Below are positions 1-9,331 of a stretch of DNA of 64,000 nt, one piece after another. Origin of the DNA: Duganella sp. sic0402 (GTDB lineage: Bacteria > Pseudomonadota > Gammaproteobacteria > Burkholderiales > Burkholderiaceae_D); assembly GCF_019219065.1 (NCBI RefSeq), contig NZ_JAHUWK010000001.1:992001-1056000 (forward strand), given 5' to 3'. Position numbers and translations under genes: made by a program. The notes under the pieces were generated by a model. The model worked only from the letters and a program-made list of their open reading frames with translations, was not told where the DNA came from and made no database searches. Each line of letters starts with the position of its first letter. Positions within the stretch are counted from its first letter, which is position 1.

Positions 1-142
1 CGCCCAGCGCTGTCTTGTAGGCCGAAGCCATGTACAAACCTATCCACAAAGCGTCCAGCACCAGCAGCGACAACAGCACGCCGCCGTAAGCAAATAGCCA
101 CTGCTGCGCACTAAGTGCCTGAACCGGAGCGGAACTCAGCAT
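1..142 (-). CDS. DUF2177 family membrane protein, N-terminal part
   Basis: The first 47 codons of a minus-strand gene are present and the rest lies beyond the left edge. The start ATG is preceded by a GAGG-type ribosome binding site about 8 bases upstream. The peptide has a hydrophobic helix containing VLDALWIGLYM and then a YKTALG segment, the arrangement found at the start of DUF2177 membrane proteins (a helix with D-A-L-W followed by a Y-x-x-x-L-G turn). The function of that family is not established. The gene is divergent from the downstream permease gene and shares about 160 bases of upstream region with it. Confidence 0.6.
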   Translation of the reverse strand, partial: MLSSAPVQALSAQQWLFAYGGVLLSLLVLDALWIGLYMASAYKTALG

Positions 143-306
143 GGAAATATCCTCGACGTGTATGGATGAATTGAACAAGCTTGATAATAGCCCAAATTAT
201 TTGTCCTCTTCCGTTTGGCAGTGCACATAGCAAAACCTTTGCCCTCCTGCAGCATTTCCGAGGATGCTTTACAATCGATCAGAAGTTACAAGCAGCGAGA
301 AAAAAA

Positions 307-1599
307 ATGACCGATCATCCTCAATACAGCGCTGAGGAAAAACGCAAACGCGTGTTTGCGATTATCAGCGCCTCCTCCGGCAATCTGGTGGAATGGTTCG
401 ACTTCTACGTCTACTCCTTCGCCTCGATTTACTTTGCCAGCCAATTTTTCCCCAGCGGGAACGCCACGGCGGAATTCCTCAAGTCCGCCGCCGTGTTTGC
501 GGTGGGTTTCCTGATGCGTCCTGTCGGCGGCTGGCTATTCGGCCGCATCGCCGACCGTGTCGGCCGCAAGAAATCCATGCTGATCTCCGTGCTGATGATG
601 TGCGCCGGCTCACTGGCGATTGCCGTGCTGCCGACCTACGCCAGCATCGGCGTGGCGGCGCCATTGCTGCTGCTGGTTATCCGCATGTTCCAAGGCCTGT
701 CAGTCGGTGGCGAATACGGCACCACCGCAACCTATATGAGCGAGGTGGCGCTGCGCGGGCAGCGCGGCTTCTTCTCTTCCTTCCAGTACGTGACGCTGAT
801 TGGCGGCCAACTGCTGGCAGTGCTGACCATCGTCATCCTGGAGCAATTCCTGACCGAGCCGGAACTGAAAGCCTGGGGCTGGCGCATTCCTTTCGTGATC
901 GGCGCCATTGCCGCGCTGGTGTCGCTGCTACTGCGCCGCACGCTGCATGAAACCAGCAAGGCCGCAGACATGCAGAACAAGGATGCGGGCACGCTGGCCG
1001 GCATCTTCAAAAATCACCGCGCCGCCTTCATCACCGTGATCGGCTACACCGCCGGCGGCTCGCTGATCTTCTACACCTTCACCACCTATATGCAGAAATA
1101 CCTGGTCAACAGTGCCGGCATGCCGGCCAAGACCGCCAGCGTGGTGATGACCGGCTCGCTGTTCCTGTACATGTGCATGCAGCCTTTGTTCGGCATGCTG
1201 GCCGACCGTATCGGCCGCCGCCGTTCGATGATGCTGTTTGGCGCATTGGGTGCGATTGCCACCTATCCGATCCTGGCCATCCTGCGCGGTAACGATAATC
1301 CCTACTTCGCCTTTGTGCTGATTACCGTGGCGATGGCCATCGTCAGCCTGTACACCTCGATTGGCGGCCTGGTGAAGGCCGAGATGTTTCCGCCCGAAGT
1401 ACGCGCGCTGGGTGTCGGCTTCTCCTACGCGATCGCCAATGCCATCTTCGGCGGCTCGGCGGAATTCGTCGGCCTGGCGTTCAAGAACATCGGGCATGAG
1501 AACTGGTTCTTTATCTATGTCTCACTGATGATGGTGGTCGCCTTCCTGTTCAGCACGCGCCTGCCGAAAACGCCTTCTTATCTGCACACCGACCACTGA
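307..1599 (+). CDS. kgtP: KgtP-like 2-oxoglutarate:H+ symporter (MFS)
   Basis: A 430-residue inner-membrane permease expected to import 2-oxoglutarate with protons. I chose the ATG at 307 because the sequence from there aligns with E. coli KgtP essentially end to end; the in-frame extension upstream has no family similarity. Recognisable blocks are [16 protein letters not shown] in the first helix, [13 protein letters not shown] in the loop after helix 2 (the major facilitator signature), [10 protein letters not shown] in helix 4, and a second GRR-type loop near residue 320. The stop codon overlaps the start of the next gene (TGATG), so the two are probably translated together. Substrate specificity is inferred from similarity; a related dicarboxylate or shikimate-type substrate is possible. 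Confidence 0.9.
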   Translation: MTDHPQYSAEEKRKRVFAIISASSGNLVEWFDFYVYSFASIYFASQFFPSGNATAEFLKSAAVFAVGFLMRPVGGWLFGRIADRVGRKKSMLISVLMMCAGSLAIAVLPTYASIGVAAPLLLLVIRMFQGLSVGGEYGTTATYMSEVALRGQRGFFSSFQYVTLIGGQLLAVLTIVILEQFLTEPELKAWGWRIPFVIGAIAALVSLLLRRTLHETSKAADMQNKDAGTLAGIFKNHRAAFITVIGYTAGGSLIFYTFTTYMQKYLVNSAGMPAKTASVVMTGSLFLYMCMQPLFGMLADRIGRRRSMMLFGALGAIATYPILAILRGNDNPYFAFVLITVAMAIVSLYTSIGGLVKAEMFPPEVRALGVGFSYAIANAIFGGSAEFVGLAFKNIGHENWFFIYVSLMMVVAFLFSTRLPKTPSYLHTDH

Positions 1600-2579
1600 T
1601 GCGCCATCGATACCTGCTGCTGCCGGCCATGCTGATGCTGGCGGCGTCCACGCACGCCGAAGAAACGCGTTTTTCGGTGACGCTGCAAAACGATATCTTC
1701 GCCGGCAGCGACGGTGGCGGCTACACTAACGGTATCGCGCTCGCGAGTATGCGCAGCGCGTCGCCGGGCGAAACATCGATCGCGCCGCAATGGCTGCTGG
1801 CGCCAGTCACGTCCTGGTTCGGCCTTGGCCCGGCCACGTTGACCTTGTCGTCGTTGAACCAGATGATGATGACGCCTGCCGACCTCACCCGCAAAATTCC
1901 CGATCCCGCCGATTCGCCTTACATGGGCGCGCTGTGGTACCGCTCGGCGCAGGTGTCGGTGCAGGACGATATTGCCGATATGCTGGCTTTTAACCTCGGT
2001 ATCATCGGCCCCGCATCGGGCGCACGGCAAACGCAAACCTTCATCCATAGCATCACCGGCTCCGACAAGCCGCAAGGCTGGGACTATCAGGTGCACAAAC
2101 GCACCCTGCTCGGCATCGAGCGCTATCGCGCCATCCGCGTCACGCCCGAAGGCGACACGGCCGACAGGCCCGGCACCGATTTCATCGCACTGGGTGGCGC
2201 ATCGCTCGGCAACTGGCAATCCTCGGCCGGCGTCACATTGATGCTGCGCTACGGCACTGGCTTGAAGCAAAGCTATCCGACCGTGATGCGGCTCGCGATG
2301 CGCAGCGGCGATCCGGGCGTGATCGGGCGCGGCTGGTTTGCCTATACCGGCCTGCATGCCGACCGCATGTTCTCGCAGATGGGTATCGGCAGCAACCAGC
2401 CGGTACAAGGCAGCACCGCCAAGCTGCGCGAGACGCAGGTGGTCGGATTGGTGGGATTCGCTTACGGCTGGGGCGACTCCGCGCTGTCCTTTTCGGCGCA
2501 GAACAGCAGCTCGCTGACCACCGTCACCGGCCGGCGCAAGGCCTACGGCTCGATCACCTATACCCGATTGCTTCCGTGA
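1599..2579 (+). CDS. lpxR: LpxR-like outer-membrane lipid A 3'-O-deacylase
   Basis: A 326-residue outer-membrane protein of the LpxR/DUF2219 family. In Salmonella, LpxR is a 12-strand barrel that removes the 3'-acyloxyacyl chain of lipid A. The sequence starts with a signal peptide ending near AST-HA-EE. Next come the family motif LQNDIFAGSDGGGYTNG at about residues 30-46 and an IHSITGSDKPQGWDYQ block at about 150-165, which supply the conserved Asn/Asp and His of the active site. The C-terminus is rich in alternating strand residues (YGSITYTRLLP), as in outer-membrane barrels. Its ATG overlaps the stop codon of the permease gene by one base. Deacylase activity is inferred from the family, and the coupling to a 2-oxoglutarate permease is unusual. 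Confidence 0.75.
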   Translation: MRHRYLLLPAMLMLAASTHAEETRFSVTLQNDIFAGSDGGGYTNGIALASMRSASPGETSIAPQWLLAPVTSWFGLGPATLTLSSLNQMMMTPADLTRKIPDPADSPYMGALWYRSAQVSVQDDIADMLAFNLGIIGPASGARQTQTFIHSITGSDKPQGWDYQVHKRTLLGIERYRAIRVTPEGDTADRPGTDFIALGGASLGNWQSSAGVTLMLRYGTGLKQSYPTVMRLAMRSGDPGVIGRGWFAYTGLHADRMFSQMGIGSNQPVQGSTAKLRETQVVGLVGFAYGWGDSALSFSAQNSSSLTTVTGRRKAYGSITYTRLLP

Positions 2580-2650
2580 TAAGATAGCCGCGCTCTCCCG
2601 TCCAGCCATATAGCCACGTACCAGGGAAGGCAGTTTCCATTGTTCCTACT

Positions 2651-3163
2651 GTGGCTGGAATGGCTGTGATCACGCACTATTACCGAGAGTTGTTGAATTT
2701 CTGCCTGCGCAAAGTCAGGGACCCGCACGCCGCCGCCGATCTGGCGCAGGAAAGCTATGTGCGCGTGCTGACCATGGAGCGCGCCGGCCAGCAGGTGCTG
2801 GAACCGCGCGCGCTGCTGAAGAAAGTGGCGCTGCACCTCAAAATCGATATGGACCGTCGTGCCGACATTCGCCGCCACGACGATATCGATGCGCTGGGCG
2901 AGGCAGAGACGCCTGCCGCGCCGGCACACCTGCAACCAGAACAGGCGTATGCGTCTTCGCAGGCGGCAGAAGCCTATATAAAAGCCATCGAACAACTGCC
3001 CGAGCGCTGCCGAGAGGCGTACAGCATGTATGTGTTTGACGATTTATCGAACAGGGAAATCGCCGAGCGCATGGGTATTTCTTTGAGCATGGTCAACCAG
3101 TATATCGGCCGTGGCAAGCTGGCGTGCGCCGCCTGCCGCACGGCCATGGAAGCAAGCCAATGA
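2651..3163 (+). CDS. FecI-like ECF RNA polymerase sigma factor
   Basis: A 170-residue extracytoplasmic-function sigma factor. Region 2 is at about residues 10-45, with the typical core-binding and -10 helix segment PHAAADLAQESYVRVL. Region 4 is at about 115-165, with an LPERCREAYSMYVFDDLSN helix and the helix-turn-helix EIAERMGISLSMVNQYI. The GTG at 2651 is the longest sensible start; an ATG at 2660 is equally possible and neither has a strong ribosome site. The stop overlaps the fecR-like ATG by four bases (ATGA). The order sigma factor, FecR, TonB receptor with STN domain is the FecI/FecR/FecA cell-surface signalling arrangement, so it most likely drives the receptor gene at 4290. Confidence 0.9.
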   Translation: MAGMAVITHYYRELLNFCLRKVRDPHAAADLAQESYVRVLTMERAGQQVLEPRALLKKVALHLKIDMDRRADIRRHDDIDALGEAETPAAPAHLQPEQAYASSQAAEAYIKAIEQLPERCREAYSMYVFDDLSNREIAERMGISLSMVNQYIGRGKLACAACRTAMEASQ

Positions 3164-4206
3164 AGCAAGCCGCAGACCAGATCGCCATGCGTGAAGCCGA
3201 CGCCTTCCTGCGCGCGCAATCGCCTGTAGATCTCGCCGCCGTGGAATGGCATACCCGCGCCGAGCAGGGTCTGAGCAACGAGGAAGATGCACAATTCCAG
3301 CAATGGCTGGCGGCCGACCCTGCACATGCGGCAGCGTTTGAACACCTCAACGCCAGCCTGCGCGACGTGCGCGCCCTGCCAGTCGAACGCATCGCCCATC
3401 TGCGCCGTGCGGCGCCATCACGCCAGCGCGTGCGGCAGGGATGGCGCGAACGCCTGTCCGCCAGAATGGCGCTGCGCCCGGCCGCGCTGGCGTTTGCCTG
3501 CGTCGCGCTACTGGCGGTTGGCGCCGGATGGAAACTGTGGCAGGCCATGCCCGCATTCAGCGCAAGCTACGCCTCGGAGCGCGGCCAGCGCCGCGACATC
3601 ACCCTACCGGACGGCAGCCAGCTGACGCTGGACACCAGTACCCGCGTGGAGGTGGCGCTTTACCGCGACCGGCGCGAAGTGCGGCTGTCGCACGGCCAGG
3701 CCATGTTCAGCGTCGCGCACGACACCGCCAAGCCATTCAGCGTGCTGGCTGGCACGGCGCGCGTGACCGTGCTGGGCACGCGCTTCTCGGTGCGCTGCAA
3801 CGCTTGCCAACAAGGCGCTACCGACGTCAATGTCGAAGTCGAGCAAGGCCACGTCCACGTCGCCGCCCCGCCCCGCGTGGCCGAGCTGCGCGCCGGCCAG
3901 GCAGTCCAGGTGTACGCTGCCGGAGGCCTGGGCGCGGTCGCATCGATCAACCCGGCCAGCATCGCGCCATGGCGCAAAGGCCTGATACGCTTCACCAGCA
4001 CGCCGTTGGCCGAGGCGCTGCGGGAATTTGAGCGCTACGCGCCGGTCAAGCTGCTGATCCGCGACCCGGAGATAGCGGCCATGCCGATCGGCGGCAGCTA
4101 CCAGGTGCTGCATCCGGCAGCGTTCGTGCAGGTGCTGCCGCACATCATGCCGGTACAGCTGATCCAGCGCCCGGACGGCCTGACCGAAGTGGTCCGAAAA
4201 AACTAA
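3160..4206 (+). CDS. FecR-family anti-sigma/sigma regulator
   Basis: A 348-residue single-pass inner-membrane protein that passes the receptor signal to the sigma factor. I chose the ATG at 3160 because it overlaps the sigma gene stop (ATGA); the region before it is the end of that gene. An N-terminal DUF4880-type cytoplasmic segment (VEWHTRAEQGLSNEEDAQFQ, AADPAHAAAFE) is followed by one transmembrane helix around residues 100-125 (ALAFACVALLAVGAGWKLW). The periplasmic FecR domain follows with DITLPDGSQLTLDTSTRVEV and GQAMFSVAHDTAKPFSVLAGTA. The C-terminal part resembles the region that contacts the STN domain of a receptor. Confidence 0.92.
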   Translation: MKQAADQIAMREADAFLRAQSPVDLAAVEWHTRAEQGLSNEEDAQFQQWLAADPAHAAAFEHLNASLRDVRALPVERIAHLRRAAPSRQRVRQGWRERLSARMALRPAALAFACVALLAVGAGWKLWQAMPAFSASYASERGQRRDITLPDGSQLTLDTSTRVEVALYRDRREVRLSHGQAMFSVAHDTAKPFSVLAGTARVTVLGTRFSVRCNACQQGATDVNVEVEQGHVHVAAPPRVAELRAGQAVQVYAAGGLGAVASINPASIAPWRKGLIRFTSTPLAEALREFERYAPVKLLIRDPEIAAMPIGGSYQVLHPAAFVQVLPHIMPVQLIQRPDGLTEVVRKN

Positions 4207-4289
4207 TCACCGGGGGTGTACATTTTTCCGGCTGGTGCGTCTTAGATGATAGTGAGACTTTTTTAACTACCATTCAGGATCAGCACCCG

Positions 4290-6683
4290 ATGCGTCACCC
4301 ACTTTCTCTTGCCGTCGCGCTGGCCTTTGCCAGCCCCGCCCTGGTTCATGCCCAAAGCGCCGACAGCGCCATTACCTTTGCCATCGCCGCACAGCCGCTA
4401 GGCGCGGCGCTGAATGAATTATCGACTGCCACCGGGATTCCGCTAGCATTCTCGCCCGCCCTGGTCGCTGGCAAGATGGCGCCGGCGATCAGCGGTGTGC
4501 TGAGCACGCGCCAGGCGTTGGCGCAACTGCTGGCCGGCAGCGGCCTGACAGCGCAGCAGGAAGGCGGGACCATCATCATCCGCGCGGCTGCCCCACGCGC
4601 GGCGGAAACCACATTGCCATTGGTGAGCGTGGCGGCCGACGCCATTCCCGGCGAGCTGCCGCAGGCCTATGCAGGCGGCCAGGTCGCGCGCGGCAGCCGG
4701 CTTGGGATGCTGGGCAACCGCGACGTCAACGACGCGCCGTTCAGCGTCACCAGCTACACCTCGGAGCTGATCGCCAACCAGCAGGCGATTACCGTGGCCG
4801 ACGTGATGGCCAACGATCCTTCGGTGCGCACCGTATCCTACGGGCTGACCAATGCGGCCGGCGCGGGCGACTCCTTCATGATACGCGGCTTCTACGTGCA
4901 AAACTCGGTCATGTTCGACGGTATCTACGGGATTGCGCCATCGCGCACCCTGCCGGTCGAAACCGCCGAACGCATCGAAGTGCTGAAAGGACCAAATGCC
5001 CTGCTGAACGGCATGGCCCCCTACGACGCATCGGGCGGCGCGATCAACATGGCGCCCAAGCGCGCCGATGACAAACCGCTGACGCGCCTCACGGCCAACT
5101 ATGCGTCGGAAGGCGTGTTTGGCGGCCATCTGGACGTGGGCCGCCGCTTCGGCGAGCAGCATGAATGGGGCCTGCGTTTCAATGGCGTCTACCGCAACGG
5201 CAAGACCGCAACGGACGGCCAGAAGGTCGACATGCAAGCGGCCACGGTCGCCATCGACTATCGCGGCGAGCGCCTGCGCGCCTCGCTCGATGCCGGTCAC
5301 CAGCGCCTGGACAACCAGGCGCCGCTGGGCGCGGGTGGCCTGGGCATCGCCGACGGCCTGTCCATTCCAGCTGCTCCTGATCCGCGCCGGCAAACCGCGC
5401 AGGACTGGGAGTTCGCCGACACCAAAAGCGACTACGCGCTGCTCAAGGCGGAATACGACATCGCACCGGCGTTGACGGTGTATGGCGCGGCGGGCGGCAG
5501 CAACAACCGCTTCGCCTATCTGTCCACCGATATCTTCGTCATAGACGCGGCAGGCAACGCCCAGGCGACTGTTTACTTTTGGCCCAACTACGACCGTCAC
5601 CGCAGCGCACAAGCCGGCCTGCGAGGCAGCTTTCACAGCGGCGGCCTGAAACACCAGTGGAACCTCAACGCCTCGTCGCTGACACGCACCAATGGTTATT
5701 CGGCTGATTACTATGGCATCGCCAGCTTCGACACCAATATCTACCACCCGGTGTTTGTGCCCGCGCCGTCGCTGGCCGGCATCTCCTACACGCCACCGAA
5801 GACCGACAAGCTGGAACTCACCTCCTACGCGGTCGCCGACACCATTTCCACGGCCGGCGAACGCATCGCGGTCACGCTGGGCGCGCGTCATCAGCAGGTG
5901 AAGAATACCGCTTACAACACCAGCACCGGCCGAGGCGCAACCGTCTACGACCAGAGCGCCACCACGCCAATGCTGGCGGTGCTGTTCAAGCCGCAGACCG
6001 GGCTTGCACTCTATGGTAACTATATCGAAGGCCTGAGCCAGGGCGATACGGCGCCTATCGGCACCACCAACGCCGGCCAGGTGTTCGCGCCCAAAGAGAC
6101 GAAACAGTATGAACTGGGCGCCAAATATGACTTCGGCCGTTTCAGCACCGCCGCCGCGCTGTTCCAGATCACCCGGCCAAGCGGGCTGGCAATATCCAAC
6201 GGCGATGGCAGCGCCACCTACAAGGTCGATGGCGAACAACGCAACCGTGGCGTGGAACTGACTTTCTTTGGCGAACTTGCGCCAGGCGTGCGCGCATTGG
6301 GCGGCGTGGTCTACACCGACGCGCGCCTGACGCATACCGACCGCGGCCTGTACGACGACAACTTCGCGCCCAACGTCGCGCGCCGCCAGCTGAACATCGG
6401 CGCCGAGTACGATGTCGCCGCCCTTGCAGGGCTAACGCTGACGGCGCGCATGATCGCCACCAGCGCCCAGGTGGTCGATCCGGACAACACGCGCAGCATC
6501 CCCGGCACGACCCGCTGGGACGCCGGCGCGCGCTATGCCAGCACGGCCTGGGGCCGGCCGCTGATGTTGCGTGCCAGCATCACCAACCTGTTCGCGCGGG
6601 ATTACTGGGCCAGCGGCTCCGGAGCATGGCTGTACCAGGGCCAGCCGCGCAGCGTGGCGCTATCGGCCACACTGGACTTTTAA
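4290..6683 (+). CDS. TonB-dependent siderophore receptor with STN signalling domain
   Basis: A 797-residue outer-membrane receptor. A signal peptide of about 21 residues is cleaved after VHA. It is followed by a secretin/TonB N-terminal (STN) domain at about 28-100 (FAIAAQPLGAALNELS, GVLSTRQALAQLLAGSGL), a plug domain at about 140-260 (DAPFSVTSYTSELI, RIEVLKGPNALLNG, GGAINMAPKRA), and a beta-barrel ending in phenylalanine (SVALSATLDF). The STN domain marks it as a transducer that signals through the adjacent FecR. The plug and barrel resemble FhuE/FpvA-type receptors for ferric siderophores. An 83-base gap separates it from fecR, consistent with its own sigma-dependent promoter. The ligand cannot be told from sequence. 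Confidence 0.92.
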   Translation: MRHPLSLAVALAFASPALVHAQSADSAITFAIAAQPLGAALNELSTATGIPLAFSPALVAGKMAPAISGVLSTRQALAQLLAGSGLTAQQEGGTIIIRAAAPRAAETTLPLVSVAADAIPGELPQAYAGGQVARGSRLGMLGNRDVNDAPFSVTSYTSELIANQQAITVADVMANDPSVRTVSYGLTNAAGAGDSFMIRGFYVQNSVMFDGIYGIAPSRTLPVETAERIEVLKGPNALLNGMAPYDASGGAINMAPKRADDKPLTRLTANYASEGVFGGHLDVGRRFGEQHEWGLRFNGVYRNGKTATDGQKVDMQAATVAIDYRGERLRASLDAGHQRLDNQAPLGAGGLGIADGLSIPAAPDPRRQTAQDWEFADTKSDYALLKAEYDIAPALTVYGAAGGSNNRFAYLSTDIFVIDAAGNAQATVYFWPNYDRHRSAQAGLRGSFHSGGLKHQWNLNASSLTRTNGYSADYYGIASFDTNIYHPVFVPAPSLAGISYTPPKTDKLELTSYAVADTISTAGERIAVTLGARHQQVKNTAYNTSTGRGATVYDQSATTPMLAVLFKPQTGLALYGNYIEGLSQGDTAPIGTTNAGQVFAPKETKQYELGAKYDFGRFSTAAALFQITRPSGLAISNGDGSATYKVDGEQRNRGVELTFFGELAPGVRALGGVVYTDARLTHTDRGLYDDNFAPNVARRQLNIGAEYDVAALAGLTLTARMIATSAQVVDPDNTRSIPGTTRWDAGARYASTAWGRPLMLRASITNLFARDYWASGSGAWLYQGQPRSVALSATLDF

Positions 6684-6769
6684 TCCAAGGCGTTTCCAAT
6701 AAAGCAATATCGCTACGGTACACGCCGGTTCCTGTTGCGGTTACATCGTGTTCATTGCACAATGTTGGG

Positions 6770-8782
6770 ATGAGCAACGCCGCCCGCCTCCGCCATGCAG
6801 TCCTGCTGGCCTGCACATTGGCCGCCGGGACCGCCGGCGCGGCCGGTGCTGGCGAGGCGTCGGCGCCGCAATCGTATGCGCCCGATTACTTCCGGCAGTT
6901 CCAGGCCAGCAGCGCCATGGACATGGCGACGCGGCTGCCGGGCTTTGTCTTTGACGGCGGTAATCCGTCGCGCGGCGCGGCCGGCAATGTGCTCATCAAC
7001 GGCAAGCGCCCCACTTCCAAGACCGACTCGCTGAACGACGTGCTGGGCCGCATTCCGGCCGCTGCGGTCGAGCGCATCGACGTGATCAATGGCGGCGCCG
7101 GCGGCATCGACATGCAGGGCCATGCCACGGTGGCGAACTTCATCATCAAGCCGATAGACCTGGTGTCCTCTTCGCTGACCGTCTCCAATTTTGTGATGGC
7201 GGACGGCGGCTGGCAGCCTGCGCTGGACGGCAACTACAATCTGAAGCGCGGCGACAAGAGCATCAATCTGACGCTGGGCTGGCGCCGCTCGCCGGACACG
7301 GGCCAGGGACTCGGACAGCGCAACACGCAATATGCCGACCGCGAGCAGCCGGCGGAACTGTCGCTGGCCGGTTCCGGCATGACGGAGAATAAAAGCGTCA
7401 AGCTGAACTACGCACAAGAACTGCTGGACGGCGAAATCAGCTGGAATGGCGCCTACAATCCGTGGATCTACCAGTCGCAGTCGCGGCAGGAGGCGCAAAC
7501 CATGGCGCTCGCCACCAACGACAACAGCGGCCGCACGGTGGAACAAGGCCTGGCCTACACCCGCGATTTGTGGCCTGGGGCCAGCATGGACCTGAAGGCG
7601 CTGTACCGGACCTCGGAATTCATCGGCGACTCGGCCTATGCCGCCGACGGCACGATTTCCCACTCCATCACCGAAAACGCCGCCAGCGAACAGATTCTGG
7701 CAGGCCAGTTGACCTGGCAGGCACTCGACGGCGTGGTGCTCCGTGGCGGCGTGGAGCGCGTCGTCAATGCCAACGACAGCGCCAGCAGCTGGCAGGCCAA
7801 TGCGCAGGCGCCGGTGCAACCGGGCATGGGCGCGTGGGTACAGGAATCGCGCGTCGAAGGCCAGCTCTCTTCCGCATGGCAGGTCGACAGCTCGCTCAGC
7901 GCCGAAGCCGGCGTCAAGCTTGCCCACTCCAGCCTGAGCACCAGTGCCAGCCAGGGCGATGCGAAAGCCTACAACTATCCCAAGCCGCGCCTGCGACTGG
8001 CCTTGTCGCCGCTACCGGCGCTGCAATTGCGGCTGCGGCTGGAACGCGAAATCAGTCAGCTGAATTTCGGTGACAACGCCGCTTATTTCGGCATGGCCGA
8101 CAAGACGCTGCGCGCCGACTATCCGGACCTGGTGCCGGCCAAGACCTGGCTATGCGAAGGCGCGCTGGAATACCGTTTCTGGGACCGTGGCGCGGCCATC
8201 CTCAGCTACACCCAGGCGCATATCAGCGATGCGATCGACCGCATGCCGATCCGCACCGCCTCGTCCACCTACGACGCCGCCGGCAATATCGGCGACGCCA
8301 GCGCCGACAGCGTCACCGGCATGCTGAACCTGCCGACCGATAACTGGGCGCTGCCGCAAGGCTTGCTCAAGCTGTCCACGACCTGGCGTTCATCGACGGT
8401 CACCGATCCCACCACGCAGACCGCGCGTCGCCTGTCGGGCGAGCAGCCGCTGTCGTGGCGGGTCGAATTTTCGCAGGACTTGCCGCAGCAACGCACGGTC
8501 TGGGGCTTTTCGGTCGATAACGGCTGGAGCAACGACAGCTGGCAGGTGGCCGAACGCGACACCAGCAGCGGCAGCGGTTGGGCACGCGCCTACGTCAACT
8601 ACCGTCCAGCGTCGAATATGATGGTGACGCTGGAGCTGAACAACCTCGCCAGCCGCAGCATCACCTACGATCGCCTGCACTACGCCGGCGGCGACCGCTA
8701 CGCCAGCAATGTCGACTTCTTCGAGCACAACATCACGCGTACCCAGCCCTACGCCATGCTCAAGCTGCGCCGCGACTGGTAA
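6770..8782 (+). CDS. TonB-dependent receptor without STN domain
   Basis: A 670-residue outer-membrane receptor. I chose the ATG at 6770 because it gives a good signal peptide (MSNAARLRHAVLLACTLAAG, cleavage near GAAGAGE); the longer frame back to 6626 overlaps the previous gene and has no signal. The plug is short and of the variant form DMATRLPGFVFDGG, VLINGKRPTSK, AAVERIDVINGGAGGIDMQGHATVANFIIK. The barrel ends in tryptophan (LKLRRDW), an accepted terminal aromatic for outer-membrane proteins. This plug type is common in Oxalobacteraceae, Caulobacter and Sphingomonas receptors whose substrates are mostly unknown. It is one base short of overlapping the convergent UPF0303 gene. Confidence 0.88.
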   Translation: MSNAARLRHAVLLACTLAAGTAGAAGAGEASAPQSYAPDYFRQFQASSAMDMATRLPGFVFDGGNPSRGAAGNVLINGKRPTSKTDSLNDVLGRIPAAAVERIDVINGGAGGIDMQGHATVANFIIKPIDLVSSSLTVSNFVMADGGWQPALDGNYNLKRGDKSINLTLGWRRSPDTGQGLGQRNTQYADREQPAELSLAGSGMTENKSVKLNYAQELLDGEISWNGAYNPWIYQSQSRQEAQTMALATNDNSGRTVEQGLAYTRDLWPGASMDLKALYRTSEFIGDSAYAADGTISHSITENAASEQILAGQLTWQALDGVVLRGGVERVVNANDSASSWQANAQAPVQPGMGAWVQESRVEGQLSSAWQVDSSLSAEAGVKLAHSSLSTSASQGDAKAYNYPKPRLRLALSPLPALQLRLRLEREISQLNFGDNAAYFGMADKTLRADYPDLVPAKTWLCEGALEYRFWDRGAAILSYTQAHISDAIDRMPIRTASSTYDAAGNIGDASADSVTGMLNLPTDNWALPQGLLKLSTTWRSSTVTDPTTQTARRLSGEQPLSWRVEFSQDLPQQRTVWGFSVDNGWSNDSWQVAERDTSSGSGWARAYVNYRPASNMMVTLELNNLASRSITYDRLHYAGGDRYASNVDFFEHNITRTQPYAMLKLRRDW

Positions 8783-8783
8783 G

Positions 8784-9317
8784 TCAGAGATCGCCCTCGA
8801 CCTTCAGCACGGCCTTGAGCGCCGCCACCACCATCGCGTGATCTTCCGGGCCGGGCAAGCCAGTGACGGTAATGGTGCCGATACGTCCTTGGCCTTTGAC
8901 GAGCAGCGGGAATGAACCGCCGTGGGCGGCGTAGTCGCGCATGTCGAGTCCCGGCAGCGCTTCAAAATTGCCGCCGCTGTTTTTTACCTCGTTGTGCGTG
9001 TAGAACGAGCTGTGGCCGGTGCGGTTGACCAGATTGCTCTTGCGGCGTATCCAGTTGGCGTGGTCGGCGGTCATGCCTTCCATGCCGAAGTAGAACAGCA
9101 TCAGGCCATCGCGGGTGACATTAACCGCCACCTTTTTGTTTGCGGTGCGCGCCAGTTCGACCACCTTGTTACCGAGCGCCAGCGCGGTGTCGGAGTTGAA
9201 GCTATCAAATTGCAGCACTTGCTCCTGCCGCGCCAGCGACGCCAGGTCAACCGTCTGCGCTTGCGCCAGGCTGGACAAGCATCCCACTAACAGTAACAGC
9301 CTGCAGGTTTTGATCAC
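8784..9317 (-). CDS. UPF0303/HbpS-like heme-degrading-domain protein, apparently exported
   Basis: A 177-residue protein. From about residue 25 it matches the UPF0303 (GlcG/HbpS-like) family: LARQEQVLQFDSFNSDTAL, the core WIRRKSNLVNRTGHSS, MRDYAAHGGSFPLLVKG, and a final GTITVTGLPGPEDHAMVV. Members are usually cytoplasmic and about 160 residues long. This one has an added N-terminus (MIKTCRLLLLVGCLSSLAQAQ) that looks like a Sec signal peptide cleaved after AQA. An LVGC lipobox-like string at residue 13 is also present but has a very short hydrophobic core. Some related domains bind heme; activity here is not known. It converges on the second TonB receptor, which might or might not be related in function. 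Confidence 0.8.
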   Translation of the reverse strand: MIKTCRLLLLVGCLSSLAQAQTVDLASLARQEQVLQFDSFNSDTALALGNKVVELARTANKKVAVNVTRDGLMLFYFGMEGMTADHANWIRRKSNLVNRTGHSSFYTHNEVKNSGGNFEALPGLDMRDYAAHGGSFPLLVKGQGRIGTITVTGLPGPEDHAMVVAALKAVLKVEGDL

Positions 9318-9331
9318 ACGCGCTCCGTTTC

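Noticed and set aside
4443..6335. A 630-codon minus-strand frame opposite the STN receptor
   Set aside because: Antisense shadow; the plus-strand receptor has a signal peptide, STN, plug and barrel.
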